Assembly: GCA_029959085.1 (NCBI GenBank) | Contig: JARWIR010000001.1 | Location: forward strand, 23,055,730-23,119,729 | Reading direction: 5' to 3' | DNA: 64,000 bases | Origin: Nemophila menziesii | Taxonomy: Eukaryota; Streptophyta; Magnoliopsida; Boraginales; Hydrophyllaceae | In this document: piece by piece, positions 1 to 10,013 of the stretch | Layout: the number at the start of each line of letters is the position of its first letter | How positions within the stretch are numbered: position 1 is the first letter of the stretch | The notes under the pieces: generated by a model | What the model was told of the DNA's origin: nothing | What the model saw: only the letters and a program-made list of their open reading frames with translations | The model's database searches: none | Program-made: the position numbers and the translations under genes

Positions 1-787
1 AGATTAAAACCGTAGTGCCGCGGAAGAGCCACTTCCTTAAGAACGAAATTCCGGGACAGCCGAGATGCTACACTGTTTTTCCGAACGTTCCCCAAGGTTT
101 AAACACTACTATCCTACTCTCATGTGCACTCACAATCGTAGGTTGGAATCTGTATAATGTTCGCTCAAGAACTGGAAAGAAAGAGGGAGAAGAAATATTG
201 TTGTATTGTTTCGTAAAGCTGTGAAGCTGGTGTGTATAGTGACGAGAGGAACAGCTCTATTTATAGAAGAAAATATAGCCAGTACGCTAGCCGTTAAGGC
301 TTAGTCGTGGCTGTTCAACATGCCAAGAGTGTAGGAGCTGTTACAACCAAAGAGCCGTTGGGTTGTTAGAACGTGGGTAAATAAAAACGTGGAGGAATGA
401 GTCAAGCGTAGACAAAGTCTTCATCAGAAAATAAAAATAAAAGCTGGTTATAAAACTAATTTATTTTTATTTTTTAATTCCCCAAGACCCAAGACCCAAG
501 ACCCAGGACCCAGGACCCGGGCCCGGGCTCGGGCCGGGTGGATGGTGGTGGTGGTGCGCGCGTGTGGGCTTCCCCATTATCTCTTAGTGTGCATGGGTGT
601 TAGTTCTTTGGAAGCTAATGATACCACAAAGAAAATAAATGCTTTGTATCACTATATACCTACCGATGTGGGAAAGTGAGATAACCTCTCCACTTTCTCA
701 CTACACCACACGTAACAAAAGAAATGAGTTAACTCCTCCACATGCTAATAAATACGTGTGGACAATAAATGATAAATTAGTCCAACA
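1..787 (-). repeat. Copia 3' LTR (5' edge of window truncates it)
   Basis: It is a direct repeat of 19720-20493. It ends on the plus strand at CCAACA, so the minus-strand LTR starts TGTTGG. It contains a minus-strand TATA box (TATAAATAGA, about 255-267) and a run of CCCAAGA/CCCAGGA heptamers at 482-540. Short frames inside both LTRs are not genes. Confidence 0.92.
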
Positions 788-1431
788 ATCCCCCACACAT
801 TGATTGTCTACAAGATGTACAAAGAAGGTTTTGAAAAGGAGAAGGTTTTTGAGCGAATATTGGGTGAATTGTACTTAAGTGTCAATATCTTGCGATTTGA
901 ATTGACACGTAGTGGAGTGAGGCAACAACCAAGTCCAGTCAAGTGAACGTACTCTTGAACTTGACGTTATTTAGTTGAGACCCCCACAACACATACTCAA
1001 ACCCGTTAGATATATACAGATTCCGCGATGTTATCACAAGCGCTTTTTAGGCCATGCACATGCCTTGGTTTCATGAGTGCTCTAAAAAGACTTATCTAGT
1101 CTTTTATAGAAAGCGGCCCCCACATTCACATTCACACAGGTGATTTCAAGAATGTCTATACAACATAGACTACCCCTCAAGGGTCTTGAAGTCATTAAGA
1201 GCCTTAAAGCTCAACCTCATCATATGCCGGTGAGTTCATCAATCCTTCTCAATAGGACCACCACAAAGGGCTATGAACATCATTTAGAGTTAAACTCAAC
1301 CTCAAAATAATCATCGGTGAATTCATCAAGTCCTTCTCAATAGGACCACCACAAAGGGCTATGAATCATTAAGAGCCGAAACTCAACCTCATTTGCACTA
1401 TTGTATGCCATAGGGATGGGTAACTAGTGCA
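788..1431 (-). other. Copia 3' non-coding region with polypurine tract and tandem repeat
   Basis: The purine-rich tract TGTGTGGGGGAT (minus strand) directly precedes the 3' LTR at 788-799, where plus-strand priming occurs in this family. Two imperfect copies of a unit of about 65 bp (1209-1273 and 1308-1368) share the core CCTTCTCAATAGGACCACCA. No ORF is visible. Confidence 0.75.
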
Positions 1432-2671
1432 TCACATGTCATCCATATGACCCACATGAATGGGCTTAAGCCCCATCCCCCTCGACATCTCCATAACTAC
1501 TCTCCTGGTTAGACCTTTAGTGAATGGATCAGCCAAATTTTTCTCGGATTTGACAAAGTCCAATGCTATCACACCATTCTTCAGTAATTGTTTCACTGAG
1601 TTGTGTCTAATTCGAATATGTCTCCGTTTTCCATTATAGGTGTTGTTGTGAGCAACGCTGATAGCCGCTTGCGAGTCACAATGAAGAGAAACCGGTACAT
1701 CTTTATCTTCCCATAATGGTACATCTGCTAGGAGACTCCTCAACCATTCAGCCTCTTGTCCTGCCAACTCTAACGCTATAAACTCGGATTCCATGGTTGA
1801 CCGTGCTATACAAGTTTGTTTAGAAGACTTCCAGGATATAGCTCCTCCACCTAAGGAAAACGCATAACCACTGGTGGAGCTCACTTCATCATTATCTGAT
1901 ATCCAATTTGCATCACAATAGCCTTCTAGGACAGCAAGGAACCTACTGTAGTGTAAGCCTATATCCATAGTACCTCTTAGATATTTCAATAATATTTGAA
2001 GTGCAGCCCAATGTTCACTACTAGGGTTATGGGTATAGCGACTAAGTCTACTTACGGCATAGGCGATATCAGGTCGAGTGTAGTTCATTAAGAACATCAC
2101 ACTTCCTATTATCTTAGCATATTCAGTTTGAGATATTGCACTTCCCTTGTTCTTAGTCAAACGAATACTAGAGTCATATGGGGTTCTAGCGGGTATGACA
2201 TCAAAGGAGTTGAATCTCTTCAACAATTTCTCTACATAATGAGATTGACTAAGGGATATACCATTTTCGTATCTTAAGATCTTAACCCCTAGGATTACAT
2301 CAGCTTCACCCATGTCCTTCATCTCGAATTTAGATGATAGAAAGTCCTTAGTCTCATTTATGACTTTAAGGTTAGTGCCAAAGATTAGCATGTCATCTAC
2401 GTATAGACAGATGATCACACATTCGGATCCTATCACCTTCATGTATACACATGAGTCGGAAGTGTTGACTATAAAGCCATCATTAACTAAAGTACTATCT
2501 AATTTTTTGTACCATTGTTTGGGTGCTTGTTTCAAACCATATAGAGATTTCTTAAGTTTGCATACTTTGCTTTCTTGACCAAAAGCTACAAACCCTTCGG
2601 GTTGAACCATATATATCTCTTCATCTAAGTCTCCATTCAAAAACGCGGTCTTAACATCCATTTGATGTATA
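1432..2671 (-). pseudogene. Copia pol C-terminal part: reverse transcriptase palm and RNase H
   Basis: An open frame of 409 codons with no start of its own; it is the continuation of the frame at 13454-14790, separated by the Athila insertion. It begins with [18 protein letters not shown], carries the Ty1/copia signature SLYGLKQAP and the catalytic motif YVDD (in [11 protein letters not shown]). A copia-type RNase H follows (GYCDANW, then a TMESEFIAL motif, then HCDSQAAI) and ends near the ADPFTKGL box typical of the pol C-terminus. The local frame is uninterrupted and the catalytic residues are present, so this part decayed less than gag. It cannot make a functional polyprotein because the insertion splits RT right after the first palm block. 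Confidence 0.95.
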
Positions 2672-2676
2672 GTGAG

Positions 2677-4210
2677 TGATGTCTCCTCATTTGTGATAGA
2701 TTTATGTTAAGATGAGATATCATATTTAGTGTTTTAGAAGTCATTAATGTTGATTTTCTTGAGAAATAGTGCACTTTCCTATTTTGAGTCTTGATTTGTT
2801 GAATTATTATTTTTAGAGCATATTGGGTTTAATTGTTTATTTTAGTGTGAAGCTTTAAAGATAATTATGGAGATTAATTAGAGTCCAAATAAAAGACTAC
2901 AACTTATGGAAAGAGATTAGCATGGTAACTGGAGATAAGGAAACAAAAGCTAAAAAGATGGAAAAGGAAAAGCTGCCTAAATTTGAATTCTGCAGCACAC
3001 GCCTAAAGAAATGCTATTTACCCCCAAGAAATAGGCCGATTTTGGTAATTTTATTTCATATGGACATAGATAATTCTGTGAGGATTCTTTTGGTATCTTA
3101 TGGAGCAAAATCCGACCAATAACGAAGAAGATATGCTCAAAACGGTCCAGCAGTGTTTATCTTTATTTCCATACGAATTTGAGTTGGGCTAGGAGTCAAA
3201 TACTTTATCTCTTCCTCAAGAAAAAGAATTAGGTCTTCTAAAAACCTATAAATACACCCTTATATCACTTGTAAATCATCCTTACTCATAGTAATTAGTT
3301 CTTAAGGTTTTATTCTTCCAGTTTATTGTAGAGAGCAAGATGATGTCTTTTGTAATTCCTTTTAGTTTATTTCCTTCAGGTATGAACTAAACCTCCCATA
3401 GCTTGGGTTTTGCATCATGTATAAACTATGAATTCTAATTCTTCTATCTAAGTTTCTTTGGGAATTACATGTTTTAATCTGATATTAGCTACTAACTTTA
3501 TATTTGTTTATGTGTTTTGATTTATTGTCTTTCCTAGAACTGATCACTTTAGGATTGTTTTAATAGTAGTTAGATGGTCTCCTTGACAGGGTGTTTAACT
3601 ATTGAACCACCACATAATGTCTAGTGTCGATATTAGTTCTGAAAAAACATGATTCTAACTAGATAGTCATTAGGGTTTGTTTTAATCACCATATCACCAA
3701 TGATTGTAGTGTTCTGTTTAGGGCCTTAGTGGCATTTGATAACCCTATTTGAGACCTCGTCTTGGTTGTGCCGTAGCCCCCTTAGTCGCTCTCAAGGTCT
3801 AAGGTATGGGAATTTAGAATCCTGACTAAGTATACCAAGATCTAATATTCTCCCTTATTAACTAGATTTATAGATAGAATTAGAAGGATTAGTACATACT
3901 AGCAAAACCTAAGCTATACTTCTCATCTCATATTCTTAATCTCTTTAGTTTATTGTCTTTTATTTTCCTTAGTTTTAATTAGTTAATTTCGAATTCCTCT
4001 CTTTAATTCATTGTCTTTTAATTATTTACTCTTACTCGTTATTGCTACCCATTCGTAAAACACACTTAAGTCCTTGAGAACGAACTCAACTTACTAACTA
4101 AAACTTGCATACGTCCTGTAATACTTGCAGTACTGTGCCTGCCTAGGGTGAGAGTGCGTAGTTTCTTGACTTAATTTTATCTTATTTTTATCACACCCTA
4201 GGCGACACCA
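2677..4210 (+). repeat. Athila-1 5' LTR
   Basis: 1534 bp, TG...CA. A TATA box (TATAAATA) at 3247-3254 is also present at the same place in the 3' LTR, in the solo LTR near 17039 and in Athila-2 at 28561, so it is the likely promoter. No coding sequence is supported. Confidence 0.95.
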
Positions 4211-4216
4211 AGTTTT

Positions 4217-4234
4217 TGGCGCCGCTGCCGGGGA
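4217..4234 (+). other. Primer binding site, tRNA-Asp type
   Basis: TGGCGCCGCTGCCGGGGA lies 6 nt after the 5' LTR. It matches the primer site known for Athila and Tat elements (complement of the 3' end of tRNA-Asp) except for one C where the usual site has T. The identical variant occurs in Athila-2 at 29506, so it is a family feature. Confidence 0.9.
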
Positions 4235-4367
4235 CTTGTGTCTCGTTAGCATGTGGGTTATCTATTTCGAGTAGTAATTTTTAATTAGTTTTATTTTCCA
4301 GTCTTTAGTTTTTATTTTTTTTCAAATTTACGCTTGTGGTTTGCTTTAGTCTTTTTCAGGTTTCACA

Positions 4368-6440
4368 GTGTTTAATTCTTGGCCTCCTTTATCGGAGCCT
4401 GAGAGGAGCTTCAAACCTTACAACAAACGAGTTCGTGAGGAAAGAACCTTAAGAAGAGCAATGGCAGCCCAACTAAATCCACCACTTGGAGGGCCTCAAC
4501 AAGATCCTCCACTTGGTGCTCAAGAGAATCCACCACCCGGTGGACAACAAGGACAACAATTATCGCCACTAGGACGAGGTAACAACGTTAATAATCAACA
4601 GAATCAAGCACAACAAGATCTCCCTGGTCTTCATGTGCCGTTTCATGCTCAACCAATCGGTTACCGTCCTCCAGAGATCCCAAACATCAAATTCAGGCCC
4701 GATCCGGGTATGCTCAGTCAATTTCAAAGTTTTGGACTCTATACTGGTACATCAATTCAAGATCCGGTAAGATCGATTCAGAAGTTCATGCAGAATTGTG
4801 ATGCCTATATTACTCCTGGCATTACACGCGAGCAACTGTATTGTCATATGTTTTCGTTCTTCTTGACCGGTAGAAAGACAACAACCTGGAACAATTCATT
4901 CTTGGAGAGAACTTCAAGCCGCGTTCTTTAACCGCTTTTATCCGAAGAGCATGAGACTCAAAGATCAAACCGAGCTTGCAAGATTTTGTCAAGAAGATGG
5001 AGAAACAGTAGGAGAGTCATGGACAAGGTTTCAATAAAAATTAGCTAGATGTCCTCTCCATGGTTATACCCCTGCTCTACAACTTGCGATATTTTATGAA
5101 GGACTTAATGATAAAGGTAGAGAGAAGGTGGATAACATTGGAAAGGGTAATTTTGTGTCCATGAATCATAATGAAGCTTCCGAGGTATTAGAGAATATTA
5201 TGGAACAAGAAAGGAGTTGGCCCTCAACGCGAGCTCCTATTGCAAAGACCCGAGGAACGCTTCGTTTAGATGCAGAAACTGCGAACTCATCTCAAATATC
5301 CGCATTAGAAAATCAAATCAAGGAGCTGAAGTTAGAGATGCAAAAGAATTTAGCCGCTGCAAAGGTAGTACAAGAAGCACAAGGTTGTCAACAATGTGGG
5401 GTTAATAATCATACATGGGAAGAGTGCGAATCAAATCCACAGTCTGTCTACTTTATATCCAATCGCGGAGGTTATCAATGGGGTAACCGAAACCATCCGG
5501 GTATGCAGTATTCAAATCCGCAAGGGGCAGCTAATCCTGGTCATTATCAACCGCGCCCCCAGAACAACTCTTTCCAACAGAGAGGTCAATACCAAAATCA
5601 ATATCAAAATAGAACTGCTCCCCCTCAACAACCTGTTCAAGATGCCTATACCGATTCGTTAGATCAGAAAGCTTTACCTCAGTATCCTCAAGAAGGATCT
5701 ATGGATAATCTACAGATAGCACAAGCTCTGGACCATTTGACCACGACTATGAACGCTCAGGAATAGAAAGTCCGAGGACAAGATGCCATACTTCAGATGT
5801 TAGGTACTCAAGTAGAACAGTTAAACAAAGTGTTAACAAATTTAATGGAACAGAAAGAAGTAAAGGCAATCGAAGGAGGTGAAAACAATGTTGGGTTCGA
5901 AGCTTGCAAGGCTATTTGCCTTGAAATTGAAGAAGAAAAAGAGGAAGTACCACATGCTGCCATTAGTACCGTGGAAGTTCCGAGTACCGAAGAAGAACCA
6001 ACCAAGTCTAGCCCCGTGGAATCTGACTGTTCTGAGGTTTATGTGGAGGACGATCAAGAGAAAGTTGAATTTATACAGCTTTTGAGGAAGATGCAAGAGG
6101 AGATTCGATCGGTTATGGATTATCAAGCTGAGCTAAATTCGAAAGAGAAAGAAGATGAAGTTGCACCTACTGTGCAAGAAGAGAAAGAAGAAGAGAAGGT
6201 GGAATCGCCACCTATTGTTCAACCAGTGTCATTAACTATTCTTGATACGAATCCTAAGGATGACACTGTACTCAAGACATTTGTAGAGGCGTACCAACCT
6301 GAAAATATCAACGCCCAAATGCTTGAGATTGCAAAGAAAGGACTTACACCGCAACAAGTTTTTACGCAAGTTATTCCTGAGAAAGAAGCGAGTGTAGAGA
6401 TCCCAAGAGAAAATTTGAGAGTTTCAAAAAGAAGTGAAAG
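4368..6440 (+). pseudogene. Athila-1 gag polyprotein
   Basis: The structural capsid/nucleocapsid protein of the element. It starts with a Pro/Gln-rich leader (repeated PPLGG-like units), then the retrotransposon gag capsid domain (about 4640-5200, NRFYPKSM... CPLHGYTPALQLAIFYEGL...). A zinc knuckle CQQCGVNNHTWEEC (CX2CX4HX4C) follows at about 5389-5430, then a Gln/Asn/Tyr-rich stretch and an acidic Glu-rich segment (5850-6210). Breaks: a frameshift near 4915, an in-frame TAA near 5036 and a TAG at 5764-5766 where CAG is likely ancestral. It is followed in frame by the protease remnant. Confidence 0.9.
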
Positions 6441-7173
6441 AAAGCTACCAACAAAGCTTAAAGATCCGGGAAGTTTCAACCTTCCTATTCAACTACATGG
6501 TATGCTCAAGGTAAAAGCTATGTACGATGTGGGTTCTGGTGTGAATCTTATGCCTAAGTCCGTGTTCGAGAGACTTGGACTTCAGAAATCAGAGAAAACT
6601 CCAGTGAAGTTGTAGTTCGCTGACAACTCAGTTAAAAGGACATGGGGAACAGTGGAGGACGTCTTAGTCCGAGCAGGTAATATCGCCATCCCTACTGACT
6701 TTGTTATTCTTGAGTTTGATGCAGATAAGCAGGTTCCGATCATACTTGGACGGACTTTCATGGCCACAAGTCAAAGTGTCATCAACTTCCAAGAAGGGAC
6801 CATCACCCTTCATGCAAAGAATGTATCTGAGACCTTCTATGTCTTGGGTAAGAAACCGAGGAAGTTAGATCCCACCGTTCCTGTCATCCACAGCCTTTCA
6901 CATCACAAAGTCCCTCCTGAGAAGATCCACTTAAAGCCTGTGGATACTGAGCCAAACATTGAGTTTGGGGTTGGCCATGAAGTTCTATGGAAAGCTCACA
7001 AACGAGAGAATAGGCCACGAAGTTTCAAAGACTCGTGGATGGGACCATTCATTGTCACTAAGGTTGTTTCAGCCAAGGTGATAGAAATTCGACCCAAAAC
7101 TGGGGTCAATCGCAGATTAGTTGACGTTCATAGCCTAACTCGTTGTTGGGGAGGCTATATTCGCAAATCTTGA
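6441..7173 (+). pseudogene. Athila-1 protease fused by deletion to integrase C-terminus
   Basis: The aspartic protease region starts at LKDPGSFNLP. Its active site reads DVGSGVNLMP where the family has D-L/T-G-A-S, so the Gly-Ala-Ser core is degenerate. A TAG at 6613-6615 interrupts it. The flap-side motif VPIILGRTFMAT is at about 6740. The frame then passes directly into an integrase C-terminal segment (VGHEVLWKAHKRENRPRSFK, then WMGPFIVTKV), ending at 7173. About 2.5-3 kb normally present between these (RT, RNase H, integrase zinc finger and DDE core) is missing without loss of frame. This join is seen in sequence; that it arose in one deletion is inference. Confidence 0.88.
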
Positions 7174-7177
7174 TAGA

Positions 7178-7245
7178 GGTAACACGTCTAACTTTGAAAG
7201 ACGTTAAATAAAAGTGTTGTACGGGAGACAACCCACAATTTTTTA
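7178..7245 (+). other. Conserved stem-loop box after pol
   Basis: AACACGTCTAACTTTGAAAG followed by ACGTTAAATAAAAGT. ACGTC and GACGT can pair around a 10-11 nt loop. Next comes a second stem, GGGAGACAACCCAC. The same box, with few changes, is at 30943-31005 in Athila-2 although the coding next to it there is gone. Confidence 0.65.
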
Positions 7246-7389
7246 TGTTTTTATGTCTTTTACGTTTTTAGTTTATGTTTAGTTTAGTTGTGTTTAGCTG
7301 ATAATGCATATTTGAGAAAGGTATTAGTGTTTTTGATGCTTAGGTATTGGAGAAAACGAGTTAGGGAAGAAACAAAATTCGCCGGAAAG

Positions 7390-7800
7390 GATGCACCATC
7401 AGTGCGGTATACCGCACCTCAGCCGCGGTGCACCGCAGAGGAAGAAACTCGTACCACGGGGTGCAACCACGTGTTTATTACCGAGACGAAAAAAAAATTT
7501 GAGCTGATGGCTGCGGTACACCGGACCCTAGTCGTGCCCTGTACCGCACGCCTAAAACACGTGCCACGGGTCGATGCTACAGGTATTTTGACGAAGGTTG
7601 CTACAGAAGCCGCGGGGTACCCCTGCGGTGTACCCCCTAGTCCGCACCCCTAGTCTGCGAGCCCAAAAACCCGTGCCACGGGTTTCTACTACGTGTTTTA
7701 TACCGAGGCAAAAAATTTGAGCATCGGAAGCTGCGGACTACCCCCGCGGGGTACCCCTAGTCCGCAGGTATGGTCTGTGCCGCACAGCTGGAGAGAGAAA
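7390..7800 (+). repeat. GC-rich palindrome block
   Basis: A cluster of short perfect or near-perfect inverted repeats of the type TGCGGTATACCGCA, CTGCGGTGCACCGCAG and CCCGCGGGGTACCCC, in a stretch far richer in GC than its surroundings. A 121-codon frame crosses it but is not supported as a gene. A block of the same design with CCGGTATGCCGG units sits at 31180-31670 in Athila-2. Confidence 0.7.
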
Positions 7801-8228
7801 GTTACGGGATTCAAGGTTATAAAGAGGTATAATGCTCATTAATCCGAATTTCATAAACCTTAAGCCTATTTCTCTTCTCCAAAACTCTCCCAATTCCATT
7901 GAAGCTCATCAAAACCTTCACTAATCATCAAAACACTACCCAATCATCAAGAGAAACACATCAAATCTTCTCTCCACATCATTACAAGAGAGATTCAAAC
8001 ACCCAATCCTTACCAAATCCATCAAATTGAAGAATCAAGAGCTCAAATTTTCACAAATTCATCCTACAAATTCTTAAATCCAAGCCAACCCATTACAAAT
8101 CCACCTCACCCACATAGAGATTCATCACCAATTCACCTATCCTAAGCCAATTTAAGCTTGTTCAACCAAAAATTCACAAGTTCAAATTTCAAGGGTTGCT
8201 AAAGCTTTGAGTTGGGGGTTAATTGAGG
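7801..8228 (+). other. C/A-rich leader before the third ORF, ends in a polypurine-like motif
   Basis: No gene. The stretch is poor in G and full of TCAAAAC/CCAATC-like words. It ends with TTTGAGTTGGGGGTT (8206-8220), the same motif that precedes the 3' LTR, a few bases before the ATG of the third ORF. Athila-2 has the same arrangement at 31700-32100. Confidence 0.6.
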
Positions 8229-9429
8229 ATGACTAATAGAACAACAATATTAGCTAGCAAGAGGGAGGTGAAGAAGAGCAAGGTATTGGGTTCAATCAAG
8301 AAGAAATCAATTGACAAAGGTTCTAATTCTAAATCAAAGGGTAAATATAAAGTTGAAGAAGGTGGAATAACTTTGTGTGATCGTAATGGTAAAAAGCTTT
8401 ACTTTTATGCAAAGGAGGAGACACAACTTCCACAAGGTCCTACACCCAAGGAGAAAGAGGAAGCTTTAAAAACCTTGAAAGCTTATGCAGAGAAACAATT
8501 GAAAGAGCTGCCTTTTGCTTTATGAGAAAGTATTCAAGGAAGAAGTTGGTGCAGGAGAATATGCGAGATTCTTAGAGCTTGGCGAGAAATTGGGTTGGTC
8601 TACTTTCATGGTAAGACGTTCTGAATTATGTCATAAGTTAGTTTTAGAATTCTATTTAGGCCTCTTTAGCCGAGATAGTAAAGGTTGTGTTCCGATTAGA
8701 GGAAATCTAGTTCCTTTCACAGTTGAGGAAATTAGAAACCACTTCAAATTTAAGAAATCGAAAGGTTGTTGCAAATTTGAAGAAGCGGTTGCTAAACGAA
8801 AAATCTTTGATGAGGAATTACTTTTTGAGCATGTTTTAGACAAGGAGAAAGTGCAATCACATAAGGGAGAATTGAAGGCACCCTGGCCTTACAAATATCT
8901 TCAAACGGATGCTAGAATTTGGCACAATTTCCTTGTTCCGAATATCTTTGGAAACACACGAACTTTGGATGTGACTATGAAGTACGCTTTACTTTTGGAT
9001 TGTATTTTAAGAGGAGAAGAAGTTGATGTGGCACAGTTGATCTATGAGGAGGTGATACGATTTTCGGTCTCTCCCAAATCGGTTTATAATGTTAAATTTT
9101 CAACTATGATCACGTGTCTTGTGCGAAAAGCGAATGTAACATTGGGTGAAGAAGAGAAACTCGAATTTAAAGCAAGTTATATTGATAATGCTTGGATCAA
9201 GGACATCTTTCGAAGAGCGGGTTCTACGCAAGTCTCGAAAGAAGAAAAGGAGCAAAATTGGCAAGAGAAGATAGAGGAGCGTTTAACAAAATTCGAAGCA
9301 GCTCAAACTTCCTTAGTCAATGATGTGGCACAAATCAACGCTAATCAAGTGCACATCATGAAACTCCTTGAGCAATTAACGAAAGGTCCAGCAATTCCTA
9401 CCTTGGATATCAATGATACGAGGCAATAA
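8229..9429 (+). pseudogene. Athila-1 third ORF (putative plant transposon protein domain)
   Basis: About 400 codons starting at ATG 8229. The N-terminus is basic (KKSKVLGSIKKK). A Lys/Glu helix follows, then a central domain with LCHKLVLEFYLGLF, VPIRGNLVPFTVEEI and, further on, the LIYEEVIRFSVSPKS... TMITCLVRKANV block. The C-terminus is coiled-coil-like (about 9235-9400). The pattern resembles the domain of unknown function annotated as putative plant transposon protein in many gypsy elements. The position is that of the Athila env-like ORF, but I see no signal peptide or membrane segment. One extra T at about 8517-8521 shifts the frame; Athila-2 (32392-32402) lacks that T, which shows the ancestral frame was continuous. 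Confidence 0.8.
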
Positions 9430-10013
9430 GCCTCGAGAGTATGTTCTCTTTCTTCCTTACCATTTCTGTAAATGCTTTTATCTGCTAATTTTAATTTCTT
9501 TTTTTCGAGTCTTTTTCGAGTCGTGGGGTCAAGGCTCATTTTTGAGTTGGGGGTGTGGGGATTCGTTGTCTCTCATCTCCATTTTTCTGTTTTTAGGTAG
9601 AAATTAAAATTTTTGATACATAGGAATTAGATGTAGAGTGTGTTTAATATCTTGAAAGGATAAGCTCAGTAGATTGATGATAGTAAGCAATATGTTTATG
9701 AGCTATGTATTTGTATGCTTTGAGTATTTGCAGGAAAACACACTTTGATAGTAAAGAAAAGATTAGTGAGCAATGCGATAGAAAGTATGTTCAATCTCAG
9801 GGAACCTTGAGAAGTGTGTAGGCCGTGAGATCCAAGCTAGTTGACAAACCATTTGATGAAAGTGCTAAAGGTAAGAAAATAACGAAATTACATAGTGTAG
9901 AAAGTGATCAAGGCGGTTCTTTCATGTTTGAAGCCTTTGAAGCCTTTTTATACCTTCTCACCTTGTGATTTTTGATTTTATATGATATATCCTTCTCAGC
10001 CCCTTCTAGCCTT
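9430..10013 (+). other. Athila-1 3' non-coding segment
   Basis: No supported ORF. It contains a second TTTGAGTTGGGGGT motif at 9541-9554. From about 9640 on it is homologous to Athila-2 (32880 onward) and to the third family (38390 onward). Confidence 0.6.

Noticed and set aside
7288..7653. 121-codon ORF in Athila-1
   Set aside because: It crosses the GC palindrome block, has no counterpart in Athila-2 and no recognisable motif.
8229..9429. Viral envelope protein
   Set aside because: No signal peptide, membrane span or fusion-like segment is visible; only the position resembles an env gene.
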